A model generated the notes under the pieces. The model was not told the origin of the DNA and did no database searches. It saw only the letters and a program-made list of their open reading frames with translations. 64,000 bases of DNA, taken from the NCBI RefSeq assembly GCF_019469425.1, contig NZ_CP048272.1, positions 992,001 through 1,056,000 on the forward strand, in the 5' to 3' direction. Below, in pieces: positions 49,917-58,935 of this stretch; position 1 is the stretch's first letter, and every line of letters starts with the position of its first letter. The position numbers were made by a program, and so were the translations under genes. The DNA is from Bifidobacterium asteroides. Lineage in GTDB: Bacteria > Actinomycetota > Actinomycetes > Actinomycetales > Bifidobacteriaceae.

Positions 49917-50576
49917 ATGAGCATCAACATCACCCAGCCGCCGGCGCCGCCCCTGCAGGCTCTGGCCTTGAATCAATCAATTCGGTCGGAGCGGTCAGCC
50001 GAAGGCAAGGCCAACTCCCAGGTTCGACGGGATAGGCCCGTCTGGTCGTTTACGCCGCTTCAGGCCTTGACAGCCATCCTCATTCTGGTGGCGGCCCTCG
50101 CGGTCAGTCTGACCCTGCTTGCCCAGCAGGGACGGGTGCTGGCTGGGGGAGTAGATGAATCTGGGACTAGGTCGTCGGCTCAGGTGAACAGCGATGCAAA
50201 CAGTGCGGCACATCGAGGCAAGCATGCTTCTGGAAAAGACCGCAGCCGTGATACTCAGGGTGAGGTAGGCGGCGAGCAGGCTGATCCAGTCTCAGGCTCC
50301 GCCCAAGATGCTGACAGAGTCGACAATGCCCCTGCTGTCGCGGCCTCAAGTGCCGGCACGGGGAAGGTCGATCAGGCAGGACGTGTGAACATCAATGCCG
50401 CCAGCCAACAGGATCTGGAAAACGTCAAAGGGATCGGTCCGGTCACGGCAGCAAAAATACTGGAGCATCGGCGCGCCATTGGCGGCCGCTACACCTCAGT
50501 AGACCAGCTTCTGGATGTTTCTGGCATCGGCGCCAAGACCCTGGCCCGATTACGCCCATATCTGGTGGCGCAATGA
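49917..50576 (+). CDS. comEA: ComEA-type DNA-binding competence protein
   Basis: ComEA receives incoming DNA at the membrane. The 219-residue product has a basic N-terminus, a membrane helix (LTAILILVAALAVSLTLLAQ), a flexible Ser/Asp-rich linker and a C-terminal helix-hairpin-helix domain: VNINAASQQDLENVKGIGPV and VSGIGAKTLARLRPYL. The stop overlaps the comEC start as ATGA. Presence of the pair means DNA-uptake machinery is at least encoded. Confidence 0.9.
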   Translation: MSINITQPPAPPLQALALNQSIRSERSAEGKANSQVRRDRPVWSFTPLQALTAILILVAALAVSLTLLAQQGRVLAGGVDESGTRSSAQVNSDANSAAHRGKHASGKDRSRDTQGEVGGEQADPVSGSAQDADRVDNAPAVAASSAGTGKVDQAGRVNINAASQQDLENVKGIGPVTAAKILEHRRAIGGRYTSVDQLLDVSGIGAKTLARLRPYLVAQ

Positions 50577-52807
50577 TAGCAGGTCATTCAAGAGTTCACG
50601 ATGGGGTCTACGATGCAACTGACCGGGAGAACGGCAGCCGCAATCTTCGGATGCTACCTGCTGCTTGTCTGGCTTGGGCGGTTGCCCTGCTGGTCCCTTG
50701 GCTGCTGGACCGGAGCATGGGCGGATCGGCGGCAGGATCAGCCAAGGGCGGCGACTGGGCCAAGTCCGTGGGGGAATCCAGAGGCTGCATGGCCGGTGGA
50801 GGCACGGGTACGACGGTCTGGCTGATGCCGCTCGTCCTGGCTCTTCCATTACTCCTTACAATGCTCCTGCTTGCCACCAAATTCGTCCGCTTGGTCGCCG
50901 CAGAGGACCCCGATTGCAGGAGTCGGGTATTTCGTCGGCTCCATCGCTCATGGAGACGGAACCATCTGCCCCGAGTGTGCACGCGTCTTGGGAACAGGAA
51001 TAATTGGGGCAAAAGTCGTTGGAGCAAAGACCATAGGCATACACCCTGCGTGGATACTACGAACACTATAGACACCGGCTATTTGGACACCAGGAACACC
51101 AGTCATGTGAACGCGACTCATTGGAATAGTCGGTTTCATTGGTTGCGCCGGTTTTCAGATCATCGCTTGTATGCTGTCCTCAGGCGCTATTCCGCTCGTA
51201 GATCCTCCTCGTTCCGCTCTTCTTCTATGTCTATTTCTGTCTCGTCAACGTTGACGTCCGCTTGGTTTGGTCCTCGGAGGCTACCGATGCTGGCCGTACT
51301 GGCTGCAGTAGCTTTGGCTGTGGCAACTGCCGCCGCAGTTGGTCATGAGACAGTGCGTGGCGGGCCGGCAGCCCGTCAGATCCGTCAGGGGAAGGCGCTG
51401 GCCGAAGTGCGTGGCAAAGGTGTGGGACTTATGAGCTCATCCTCTCGTCGAGGCTGGGACTGCCAGGCGGAATTCAAGTTGCAATGGGTGACTGTGGCTA
51501 GGGTGCGCATGCCCTCTGATGAACGGATCTTGCTCTTTGGCCGTGGCCGGTCATGCCTGCTGCGGCAGGGCGGACAGTATCGCGCACGAGGTCTCTTGGA
51601 GCGCTCCGCTTACGGCCGTCCTATGCCTTGGCTGGCTGTGGAAAGCCGCATAAAAGAGGTCAGACCGCCAGGACTTTGTAGGCGATTGATCGCTCGCATG
51701 CAAGGAGCCTTTCTCGAACAGACCAGCAGGCTGGACGACCAGGGGCGGATCCTGGTACCGGGATTGACCATGGGCATCCTGGGTAACCAGGTCCTGCCCG
51801 GGTCGGGTGGTTCGCTGGGCAGGCCGGCAGTGGAACCCGCATATGCCGCCCGTCTGACCCAGGATTTCCGGACATCAGGCATCCTTCATCTAATGGCTGT
51901 CTCCGGCGGGCACTTTATGATCCTGGCCTCGTTGCTGGTTTTGATCATGCGGGCCCTACGCTCGCCGCCCTTGCTGATGGCCTTGGTTTTGTCTGTAGCC
52001 TATCTGGGTCTGGGTATGCTGATGGTCCCCGGGGATTCAGTCTTGCGAGCTCAGGCTATGGGGCTCCTTTCGGCATTGGCTCTGGCTGCTTGCAGGCCTG
52101 CCCAGTCGTTGAACACGCTGTCCTGGTGCGTCCTGCTGGTACTAATTCTGCGGCCTTCCATGGCTGCAAGCTTCGGCTTTGCGCTATCCTGTGGTGCCGT
52201 GCTGGGCATCGGCCTGGGCAACCGGTGGTTGACGGCCCTCCTTGAAGACCATCTTCCGGCATTGCTGGCACGTCCATTGGCCACGACCCTGTGCGCTCAG
52301 GCTGGGACTCTTCCCGTGCAGGTGCTGATGAGTCCCGGACTGCCTCTGCTGGCCCCACTGGCCAACCTGCTGGTCACTCCTGTGGTCGACGCTGCGACTG
52401 TGACCGGTCTGCTGGCCCTGCTCACCTCCTGGCTCTGGCCCCCATTGGGGCTCTTGCTGGCCCGACTGACCTCCCTGGGTACTGCAGTCATGGCTTTTGC
52501 CGCCACGTGGCTGGGTGAGGCGGCTGCTCCAGCGGCCTGGCCGCCTGGGCCAGTTGGCAGTGCCTGCCTGCTTGGTCTGGGTCTCATGGCTGTGATCGAT
52601 CATCGGCTGATTCGACTCATCCGCGCTCAGATGCGGGACCATTCATGGTCGGCTGTGACAGACGAGGATTCGGGGGTCCCCTTTCGGCCATCGGCTTGGG
52701 GGTCGCTCAAGGGCTGGCTGCGGCAGACCAATGGCCTTCTAGCCCAGTTGGTCTTCAGAAAACGATCGAGGTTAATGTCCAGTGATGAAGGGAGATTTGA
52801 GTCATGA
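50573..52807 (+). CDS. comEC: ComEC/Rec2-type DNA channel protein
   Basis: ComEC forms the membrane channel for transforming DNA. The 744-residue product has N-terminal membrane helices, then a low-complexity Arg/His/Thr/Asn-rich stretch (about residues 105-225), an OB-like part and the competence domain with TSGILHLMAVSGGHFMILAS and many helices. The C-terminal metallo-beta-lactamase domain of larger ComEC proteins is absent. The low-complexity insert has a base composition unlike its surroundings. ATG 50573 overlaps comEA. holA follows with the same overlap. Confidence 0.88.
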   Translation: MIAGHSRVHDGVYDATDRENGSRNLRMLPAACLAWAVALLVPWLLDRSMGGSAAGSAKGGDWAKSVGESRGCMAGGGTGTTVWLMPLVLALPLLLTMLLLATKFVRLVAAEDPDCRSRVFRRLHRSWRRNHLPRVCTRLGNRNNWGKSRWSKDHRHTPCVDTTNTIDTGYLDTRNTSHVNATHWNSRFHWLRRFSDHRLYAVLRRYSARRSSSFRSSSMSISVSSTLTSAWFGPRRLPMLAVLAAVALAVATAAAVGHETVRGGPAARQIRQGKALAEVRGKGVGLMSSSSRRGWDCQAEFKLQWVTVARVRMPSDERILLFGRGRSCLLRQGGQYRARGLLERSAYGRPMPWLAVESRIKEVRPPGLCRRLIARMQGAFLEQTSRLDDQGRILVPGLTMGILGNQVLPGSGGSLGRPAVEPAYAARLTQDFRTSGILHLMAVSGGHFMILASLLVLIMRALRSPPLLMALVLSVAYLGLGMLMVPGDSVLRAQAMGLLSALALAACRPAQSLNTLSWCVLLVLILRPSMAASFGFALSCGAVLGIGLGNRWLTALLEDHLPALLARPLATTLCAQAGTLPVQVLMSPGLPLLAPLANLLVTPVVDAATVTGLLALLTSWLWPPLGLLLARLTSLGTAVMAFAATWLGEAAAPAAWPPGPVGSACLLGLGLMAVIDHRLIRLIRAQMRDHSWSAVTDEDSGVPFRPSAWGSLKGWLRQTNGLLAQLVFRKRSRLMSSDEGRFES

Positions 52808-53781
52808 CCAAAGCTCAGCAGGAGAACCCTTCCGTCCATCTGGTGGTCGGCGGCGACCCCTTCTTCAACGGGCAGCGCGTCAAGGAGCTGTGCGCACAGG
52901 CATGTGCCGCTCATCCGGACAGCGAATACATAGAGATGGATGCGGCAGACTGCGACGCTTACACCTTTCAAGAGGCGGTTGGCCCCTCCCTGCTCAGCCA
53001 GACAGCCGTGGTCCTTCTGGATGATCTGCAGGCGGCCGATGAGGCCTTGGCCCAGGCCTTAGTGGATTTCTGCCGCGAGCCCGCAGAATCCGAATCCAGC
53101 ATTGTCATCGCGCGCCATGACGGGGGCAACCGGGGTCGCAGGCTTCTGGACCAGATGGCACAGGCCGGAGCAGTCATAGAGCATATACCGGATCTGAAGA
53201 AGTTCGACGACAAGGTCGACTTCGTTTATGGGCAATTCAAGGCCCACCAGCGTCGCATTCAGCCACGGGCGGCCCAGCGCCTGGTGGATGTCCTGGGCGA
53301 GCGCATTCCGGAACTGGCCGCCATGTGTTCCCAGCTCTGCTTCGATTTTGACCAGGATCCCATGACCTTGGAGATCGTCAACCGGTATTTGACTGATAAC
53401 CCTGCTGTATCTGGATTCGCCGTGGCGGACAGGGCTCTTGCTGGCAGGCCTGCACAAGCTGTCGTCGCCTTGCGCTCAGCTCTGGAGCAGGGTAACGAAC
53501 CAGTATCCCTTATCGGAGTATTGGCCCTGAAGCTGCGCACGCTGGGCAAGGAGGCGGCCATCGAGTCGGGATCCATCACCACAGCCGAGGCCAAGGCCGC
53601 CTACTGGCAGTTGCGGGAGGCCAAGAGGCAGCTGCGTGGATGGACCTCCTCCGGTCTGGCGGTCTGCATCGAGGCCTTGGCCCAGGCTGATGAGATCAGC
53701 AAAACCAGCAGCGGAGATGCCCGCTATGCTCTGGAACGGGCAGTGGAGTTGATTGCCGCCAAGGGAAGGACATTGGCATGA
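52804..53781 (+). CDS. holA: DNA polymerase III delta subunit
   Basis: HolA is the clamp-loader subunit that opens the sliding clamp. The 325-residue product has the delta-family pattern: VVGGDPFFNGQRVKELC at the start, SLLSQTAVVLLDDLQAADEA, and the C-terminal LKTLGKEAAIESGSI-like collar region with YWQLREAKRQLRGWTSSGLA. It overlaps comEC and tsaE as ATGA, forming one translational chain. comEC-holA order is usual in actinobacteria. Confidence 0.93.
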   Translation: MTKAQQENPSVHLVVGGDPFFNGQRVKELCAQACAAHPDSEYIEMDAADCDAYTFQEAVGPSLLSQTAVVLLDDLQAADEALAQALVDFCREPAESESSIVIARHDGGNRGRRLLDQMAQAGAVIEHIPDLKKFDDKVDFVYGQFKAHQRRIQPRAAQRLVDVLGERIPELAAMCSQLCFDFDQDPMTLEIVNRYLTDNPAVSGFAVADRALAGRPAQAVVALRSALEQGNEPVSLIGVLALKLRTLGKEAAIESGSITTAEAKAAYWQLREAKRQLRGWTSSGLAVCIEALAQADEISKTSSGDARYALERAVELIAAKGRTLA

Positions 53782-54380
53782 GACTGCAGGACAGCACCGG
53801 GCCACAGGATGGATTTGAACTGGTCGTTCCCACGGACGAGGACATGCAACGTCTGGGTAGAAGTCTGGCCTCGTACCTACATGGCGGGGACGTGATCCTC
53901 CTGTCTGGACCCTTGGGGGCGGGCAAGACCACGCTGGCCCAGGGGCTGGGCATCGGACTCGGAGTGGACGGCCCTGTGGTCTCTCCCACGTTTACCATCG
54001 CAAGAGAGTTGCATGGCCATTTGTCAGACGGCTCGCCGGTCACCCTGATCCACGTGGACGCCTATCGGTTGGGAGGGCAGGGCTATCTGCCCGGTGAGGA
54101 TGCCGTGGATCGGCTCCTTGACGAGCTGGAGTCCCTTGGTCTGGATGAGGAATTGGAAGACCCGGGCCAAAGGACCATCATCCTGATGGAATGGGGCGAG
54201 CAGATGGCCTCTGCCCTGGCCGATCAACGCCTGGAAGTAACCATCGACCGACCTGTGGATCCCCGGGAAGATCTTGACGCGCCACCCAGCTCCCAGGGTC
54301 AGCGTATGGTACGTCTGCGTGGGGTGGGTCCTTCATGGGCCACCAGACTGGAGAAGATGAGAAAGGCGATGACTGCATGA
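53778..54380 (+). CDS. tsaE: tRNA t6A biosynthesis ATPase TsaE
   Basis: TsaE supports TsaD-TsaB in making threonylcarbamoyl-A37 of tRNAs. The 200-residue product has a P-loop GPLGAGKTTLAQGLG, the family segment VVSPTFTIARELHG and HVDAYRLGGQG, and IILMEWGEQM. The C-terminal extension beyond the family's 150 residues is basic. It overlaps tsaB as ATGA. With tsaB, rimI and tsaD the whole t6A set except TsaC is here. Confidence 0.93.
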   Translation: MRLQDSTGPQDGFELVVPTDEDMQRLGRSLASYLHGGDVILLSGPLGAGKTTLAQGLGIGLGVDGPVVSPTFTIARELHGHLSDGSPVTLIHVDAYRLGGQGYLPGEDAVDRLLDELESLGLDEELEDPGQRTIILMEWGEQMASALADQRLEVTIDRPVDPREDLDAPPSSQGQRMVRLRGVGPSWATRLEKMRKAMTA

Positions 54381-55165
54381 GCGGGACCGATACGCCCCTT
54401 TTGGTGATCGATACCTCATATGGCTCGACTGTTGGGCTGCCCGAACGGGAGTCTTGCATCGAAACCGACTCGCGCTCGCACGTGGAACGCCTCCAGGTCA
54501 ATATCGCCAAGGTCATGGATCAGGCCGGGCTGTCTGCAGACGATTTGAAGACCATCGTGGTGGGACTGGGCCCTGCGCCTTTCACCGGTCTGCGGTCAGG
54601 CATTGTCACCGCCAAAGCCCTGGCGTTTGCCACCGGCGCCCGTCTGCTGGGACAGGACATCCTGGAGCCGCAGGCCCGCTATGCCTATAGCCGGTTCAAG
54701 CAGCAGGTCAAAGACCATACCCGGCTCCTGGTTCTGGCTGTCAACGATGCTCGACGTCGGCAGCTCTACTACCGTCTCTTTGATGACTTTGGAGACCCGG
54801 AAGCCCCGGCCCGACCGCTGATCGAAATGAGCATCGACTATCCAGCAGCTATCTGTGAGACAATTACGGCCATCACAGAAGAGCAGGAGTCCCTGGACCA
54901 GGGCCCTGCCACTCTGGTCATTAGCGGCCACGGAGCCGGTCGCTACGCTGACCAGTGGGAGCGTCTGGGTAAGCATCCGGATATACGGGTGGTGCTGGAC
55001 GTAGGATCCTTCCTGGAGGATAGGAATCGGGGGACAGGTCTGATGGCGGCTTGTGCATGCCGACGTGCCCAGCAGGGACTGATCGACCCCGTGGAGCCGC
55101 TTTACCTCCGTCGACCGGACGTCTCGGTGCCCAATCCGCTTAAGCACGTAGCAGTTCAGTCATGA
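54377..55165 (+). CDS. tsaB: tRNA t6A biosynthesis protein TsaB
   Basis: TsaB is the inactive ASKHA-fold partner of TsaD. The 262-residue product begins MSGTDTPLLVIDTSYGSTVG and has the TsaB signature GLGPAPFTGLRSGIVTAKAL. ATG 54377 overlaps the tsaE stop; an upstream ATG at 54335 lies inside tsaE and is not used. Its end overlaps rimI. The C-terminal part has LYLRRPDVSVPNPLKHVA. Confidence 0.92.
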   Translation: MSGTDTPLLVIDTSYGSTVGLPERESCIETDSRSHVERLQVNIAKVMDQAGLSADDLKTIVVGLGPAPFTGLRSGIVTAKALAFATGARLLGQDILEPQARYAYSRFKQQVKDHTRLLVLAVNDARRRQLYYRLFDDFGDPEAPARPLIEMSIDYPAAICETITAITEEQESLDQGPATLVISGHGAGRYADQWERLGKHPDIRVVLDVGSFLEDRNRGTGLMAACACRRAQQGLIDPVEPLYLRRPDVSVPNPLKHVAVQS

Positions 55166-55674
55166 TTCGCAGGGCGGCCTTGGAGGACCTGGACCAGCTG
55201 GTCGACCTGGAGGCGCGCGTCTTCGATGATGAGGCCTGGAGTCGGCAGGCGCTGTGGTTTGAGTTGTCTGCGCCCTCGCGCACCTACCTGGTATGGGAAG
55301 ACCAGGGCGGCATCCTAGGCTACGGAGGGTATTGGCCTGGCGAACGGGATGCCGAGCTGATGACCATCGGGGTGCTGCCGGAAGCCCGGAATCGCGGCAT
55401 TGCAGGATCCCTGCTGGCCAAGCTGATTGCTGGTGCCGATCGCCAGGGTCTGCAGCGCATGAACCTTGAGGTGCGGGTAGACAACCGCGCGGCCATTCAC
55501 CTATATGAGGACTTCGGCTTCTCGCAGACGGGCTTATGCAAAGGCTATTATCAGCCTGAAGGCGTGGATGCCTGGGCGATGACCAGACCTTTAAGCTCGG
55601 CCGGGCCTGGTCCGGTGGGTTCTGTCAGAAGCGAGCTTTCAGAAGGACAGGAAAGGATTATTGACCATGAGTGA
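55162..55674 (+). CDS. rimI: Ribosomal protein S18 alanine N-acetyltransferase-like GNAT
   Basis: The 170-residue GNAT acetyltransferase has the acetyl-CoA site VLPEARNRGIAGSLLAKLI, the following strand LEVRVDNRAAIHLYEDFGF and the final GYYQP. N-terminal YLVWEDQGGILGYGGYWPGE is typical. RimI usually sits between tsaB and tsaD, and here it overlaps tsaB as ATGA. The C-terminal 25 residues are a Ser/Glu-rich extension. Confidence 0.9.
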   Translation: MIRRAALEDLDQLVDLEARVFDDEAWSRQALWFELSAPSRTYLVWEDQGGILGYGGYWPGERDAELMTIGVLPEARNRGIAGSLLAKLIAGADRQGLQRMNLEVRVDNRAAIHLYEDFGFSQTGLCKGYYQPEGVDAWAMTRPLSSAGPGPVGSVRSELSEGQERIIDHE

Positions 55675-56710
55675 GCCTCTGGTGCTTGGCATCGAATCCA
55701 CCTGCGATGAGACAGCGGCCGCCCTGGTTCAGGGCAACAGGCTGCTGTCCAACGTGGTGGCATCCTCCATGAACGAGCATGCCCGCTATGGGGGCGTCAT
55801 CCCTGAGATCGCTTCGCGAGCACATGCTGAATCCTTTGTACCGGTAGTCTCCAAGGCCCTGAAGGATGCGGATATGGACCTGTCTCAGGTGGATGCCATA
55901 GCGGTCTCAGCTGGCCCGGGACTGGCTGGTTGCCTGGCCGTAGGCGTTTCCGGTGCCAAGGCGCTGGCTTGGGCGGCGAAAAAACCCTTGTACGGCATCA
56001 ACCATGTCATCGGACACATAGCGGTCACTCAGCTCCAGTTCGGTCCCTTCCCTCAGAATGCCCTGGCCCTGATCGTCTCAGGCGGCCACACCTCGCTGCT
56101 GCATGTGGATGACCTGGCGCGATCGGTTCAGGTGGTGGGCACCACCCTGGACGACGCGGCAGGGGAGTGCTTCGACAAGATTGCACGCCTGCTTGGCTTC
56201 CCCTATCCTGGAGGTCCCCACATCGACCACCATGCCCGTCTGGGCGACCCTCAAGCCATCGCCGTGCCCCAGGGGCTGACCAAGGGTCGGGCCGGGGTCG
56301 AACATCCTTACGACTTCAGCTTCTCCGGGGTCAAGACCGCCGTGGCTCGATGGGTCGAACGCAGACAGCAGGCGGGGCTCGACATTCCCGTGGAAGATGT
56401 CTGCGCCTCCCTGGCGGATTCCGTGGCCACTGTCCTATCCCGTAAGGCCATGGCCGCCTGCCACAGGTTCGACACGGATACCTTGATTGTCGGCGGCGGG
56501 TTCTCAGCCAATTCTCAGCTGCGCGGCAAGCTTCAGGAGTTCGGCGACCAGGAGGGCATCAAGATCCGCATTCCGAAGATCAACCTGTGCACGGACAACG
56601 GCGCCATGGTGGCCATGCTGGGCGTCAATCTGGTTCAGGCTGGCCTGGCCCCCTCTGCGCCTGACTTCTCCATTGATTCAGCCATGCCCATGGACAGGAT
56701 CCTCATGTAA
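55667..56710 (+). CDS. tsaD: tRNA t6A threonylcarbamoyltransferase TsaD
   Basis: TsaD transfers the threonylcarbamoyl group to A37 of ANN-decoding tRNAs. The 347-residue product has LGIESTCDETAAALV at the start, the metal ligands HxxxH in NHVIGHIAV, LIVSGGHTSLLHV and the ATP segment VGTTLDDAAGECFDK. C-terminal VGGGFSANSQLRGKL and CTDNGAMVA complete the fold. ATG 55667 has GAAAGGATTATTGACC; a TTG at 55661 is unlikely. It ends the operon that begins at comEA. Confidence 0.95.
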   Translation: MSEPLVLGIESTCDETAAALVQGNRLLSNVVASSMNEHARYGGVIPEIASRAHAESFVPVVSKALKDADMDLSQVDAIAVSAGPGLAGCLAVGVSGAKALAWAAKKPLYGINHVIGHIAVTQLQFGPFPQNALALIVSGGHTSLLHVDDLARSVQVVGTTLDDAAGECFDKIARLLGFPYPGGPHIDHHARLGDPQAIAVPQGLTKGRAGVEHPYDFSFSGVKTAVARWVERRQQAGLDIPVEDVCASLADSVATVLSRKAMAACHRFDTDTLIVGGGFSANSQLRGKLQEFGDQEGIKIRIPKINLCTDNGAMVAMLGVNLVQAGLAPSAPDFSIDSAMPMDRILM

Positions 56711-56788
56711 TCGACACGCCAATTTGTCGGATACGGAGGTCCTGACTATAGTATGGTAATTGTGTTCAGCGAGAGTTGAACGGGACAT

Positions 56789-56861
56789 TCCCGCATAGCT
56801 CAGTTGGCAGAGCGTTCGACTGTTAATCGAAATGTCGCTGGTTCAAGCCCAGCTGCGGGAG
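56789..56861 (+). tRNA. tRNA-Asn (GTT)
   Basis: The 73-base sequence folds with acceptor TCCCGCA against TGCGGGA, anticodon stem TTCGA with TCGAA around CTGTTAA (anticodon GTT), and a normal T arm. The discriminator is G and CCA is not encoded. A terminator follows 5 bases later. tRNA-Asn is a substrate of the t6A enzymes encoded immediately upstream, though this may be chance. Confidence 0.95.
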
Positions 56862-56866
56862 CTCTC

Positions 56867-56894
56867 AACCGCCGGTTCTCCGGCGGTTTTCTTT
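56867..56894 (+). terminator. Terminator of the tRNA-Asn gene
   Basis: A 9-bp stem AACCGCCGG with CCGGCGGTT around the tetraloop TTCT is followed by TTCTTT. It starts five bases after the tRNA 3' end. Confidence 0.9.
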
Positions 56895-57139
56895 ATGTGA
56901 GCCCTATTGGTGCTATCCGCGGTGAAGAGGCCTGCCTTGCAATGGGCCAGTCTATTAGTTTCGACTGAGTGCCTGATAGGAGATGGTCGAGACTCTGTCT
57001 CTCTATGTGTTTCTTTGACCCCGTGTGCAGAAAGTCGGCTTTGGGCTGTGCCTATATATACCAGTCATAAGACCCTACAAATCCCTAAGACATCGTGTTG
57101 CTGCGAATGCGTGTTGCGCGTTTTTTCAGTCAAATTAGA

Positions 57140-57149
57140 ACAACGTTGT
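57140..57149. promoter_or_regulatory. LacI-family operator O1 (ACAACGTTGT)
   Basis: The 10-bp palindrome ACAACGTTGT with flanking A/T lies directly upstream of the -35 box of the arabinofuranosidase promoter. The central CG within a symmetric AT-rich site is the standard LacI/GalR pattern. The LacI-type gene at 62361 is the likely regulator. Confidence 0.7.
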
Positions 57150-57157
57150 ATGTATTG

Positions 57158-57188
57158 TTGATTCGGCCCTTTCTTTTTGTTGTATAGT
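57158..57188 (+). promoter_or_regulatory. Promoter of the arabinoside utilisation operon
   Basis: TTGATT (57158-57163) and TGTATA/TATAGT (57181-57188) are spaced 17-19 bases. The region sits between the two operators, and a leader of about 150 bases follows before the GH51 start. No other promoter is better placed. Confidence 0.55.
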
Positions 57189-57263
57189 GTAGTCAGTGAT
57201 GTGCAGGGCTGCACGAAAAAAGCGAGGCAAAGAAATGGTTCTTATGCATATTTCATAGTGAAA

Positions 57264-57273
57264 ACAACGTTGT
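57264..57273. promoter_or_regulatory. LacI-family operator O2 (ACAACGTTGT)
   Basis: This is an exact second copy of the palindrome in the leader, 124 bases from O1 and 64 bases before the GH51 start codon. Two sites flanking the promoter allow DNA looping or a road-block. Confidence 0.7.
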
Positions 57274-57337
57274 ACTCAAAAGGTGACACCCTGCACTGCT
57301 GATGGATTCAAAAGGCAGGGGAAAGGAGACCAGATCC

Positions 57338-58873
57338 ATGGAAGAACGGAAGCAATCAAAGCCTGGAAAAGCGCATCTGATTCTGGACACGCGGACAAGG
57401 CCCATTCCCATCAATGAACGCGTTTTCGGCTCGTTCGTCGAGCATCTGGGTCGTGGTATCTATACAGGCATCTACGAACCTGATCATCCGACTGCAGACA
57501 AGGCGGGATTCAGACACGATGTCATTGATTTGGTAAAGGAGCTTGGCGTCACTGCTATCCGCTATCCCGGCGGGAATTTTGTATCCGGCTATCGCTGGGA
57601 GGATGGTGTCGGACCGCGTTCTGAACGTCCTAAGCGCATTGATCTGGCCTGGCATTCGGGCGAAAGCAATGAATTCGGTCTTCATGAGATGGCGGATTGG
57701 CTGGACGAGCTGGGCGGCAACGAGCTCATGGAGGCAGTCAATCTTGGTACACGGGGTATTCAAGAGGCACTTGATCTACTTGAATACGCCAATGTTCCTT
57801 ATGGCACGGCTTTGTCCGACACGCGTCGACGTAATGGCCGTGAGCAGCCGTTCGGAATTCGGATGTGGTGCTTAGGCAATGAAATGGATGGTACTTGGCA
57901 GATCGGTCACAAGACTGCCCATGAATACGCCAGACTGGTTACTCAGACTGCAACAGCGATGCGCATGGTCGACCCCGATCTAGAGTTGGTGGCCTGCGGC
58001 TCTTCTTCGCACAGTATGCCTACCTTTGGTGAATGGGAACGCACTGTACTGGAGGAAGCCTACGATCAGATTAATTTCATTTCCTGCCACGCGTATTATG
58101 AGCCGCACAATCGCGATATGGCCAGCTTCTTGGCTTCCGGCGTCGATATGGATGGGTTCATCCGCGATGTAGCCTCAGTCATAGCGGCGGTTCGTGGCAG
58201 ACTTAAGAGCAAGCACAAGGTCTATATATCTTTCGATGAATGGAATGTTTGGTATCAGGATGCGGAACCGAGTAAGTCTCCAGTAGGTATAGGCAACTGG
58301 CCTCAAGGTTCCAGACTTCTAGAAGATATATATTCGGTTGCTGATGCAGTGGTGTTTGGCGACCTGCTGATCACCCTGCTCAGAAATGCCGATATCGTTC
58401 ATGCCGCCAGTCTGGCTCAGCTGGTCAACGTCATTGCTCCAATCATGACAGAGCCCGGTGGTCCTGCTTGGAGACAAACCATTTTCTTCCCGTTTGCCCT
58501 GACTGCCAAATACGCAAAGGGTGGCAGTGTGCTGCCCTCTCAGGAAGATTCTGACGCATGCAAAACCAGTCAATATGGCGATGTGCCGATGACGGACTCT
58601 GTGGCGGTCAGAGGAGCCGATGGTTCGCTGACAGTTTTCGTTGTCAACCGCTGCCTTGATCGGAGCGTGGAGTATTGCTCCGACCTTTCCGGACTCTATA
58701 AAGCTGAAAAAGTGGTTGTTCAGAGCCTCCATGATGAAGATATTGCTGCTCGCAATACGCTTGGGGATCCCGAGCGTGTCGGTTTGCGGACGCGTAAAGA
58801 CTTTACCCTTGAGAACGGCAAACTGAGTATCATGCTTCCTCCGGTTTCGTGGACGGCTATTCACATAGATTGA
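57338..58873 (+). CDS. GH51 alpha-L-arabinofuranosidase
   Basis: The enzyme releases arabinose from arabinan, arabinoxylan or arabinose-bearing oligosaccharides; no signal peptide is seen, so it acts inside the cell on imported substrates. Of 511 residues the barrel has RYPGGNFVSGYRWEDGVGPR, the acid/base E182 in CLGNEMDG, and the nucleophile E301 in SFDEWNVWY. The C-terminal beta-domain ends with LPPVSWTAIHID. ATG 57338 has AAAGGAGACCAGATCC; an earlier ATG at 57302 lacks a site. First gene of the operon with binding protein and permeases. Confidence 0.93.
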   Translation: MEERKQSKPGKAHLILDTRTRPIPINERVFGSFVEHLGRGIYTGIYEPDHPTADKAGFRHDVIDLVKELGVTAIRYPGGNFVSGYRWEDGVGPRSERPKRIDLAWHSGESNEFGLHEMADWLDELGGNELMEAVNLGTRGIQEALDLLEYANVPYGTALSDTRRRNGREQPFGIRMWCLGNEMDGTWQIGHKTAHEYARLVTQTATAMRMVDPDLELVACGSSSHSMPTFGEWERTVLEEAYDQINFISCHAYYEPHNRDMASFLASGVDMDGFIRDVASVIAAVRGRLKSKHKVYISFDEWNVWYQDAEPSKSPVGIGNWPQGSRLLEDIYSVADAVVFGDLLITLLRNADIVHAASLAQLVNVIAPIMTEPGGPAWRQTIFFPFALTAKYAKGGSVLPSQEDSDACKTSQYGDVPMTDSVAVRGADGSLTVFVVNRCLDRSVEYCSDLSGLYKAEKVVVQSLHDEDIAARNTLGDPERVGLRTRKDFTLENGKLSIMLPPVSWTAIHID

Positions 58874-58935
58874 TAATTGCAAATTGTTGCTTTCCATATA
58901 TATATTCATTTCCACATATATTCAAAGGAGAAATA

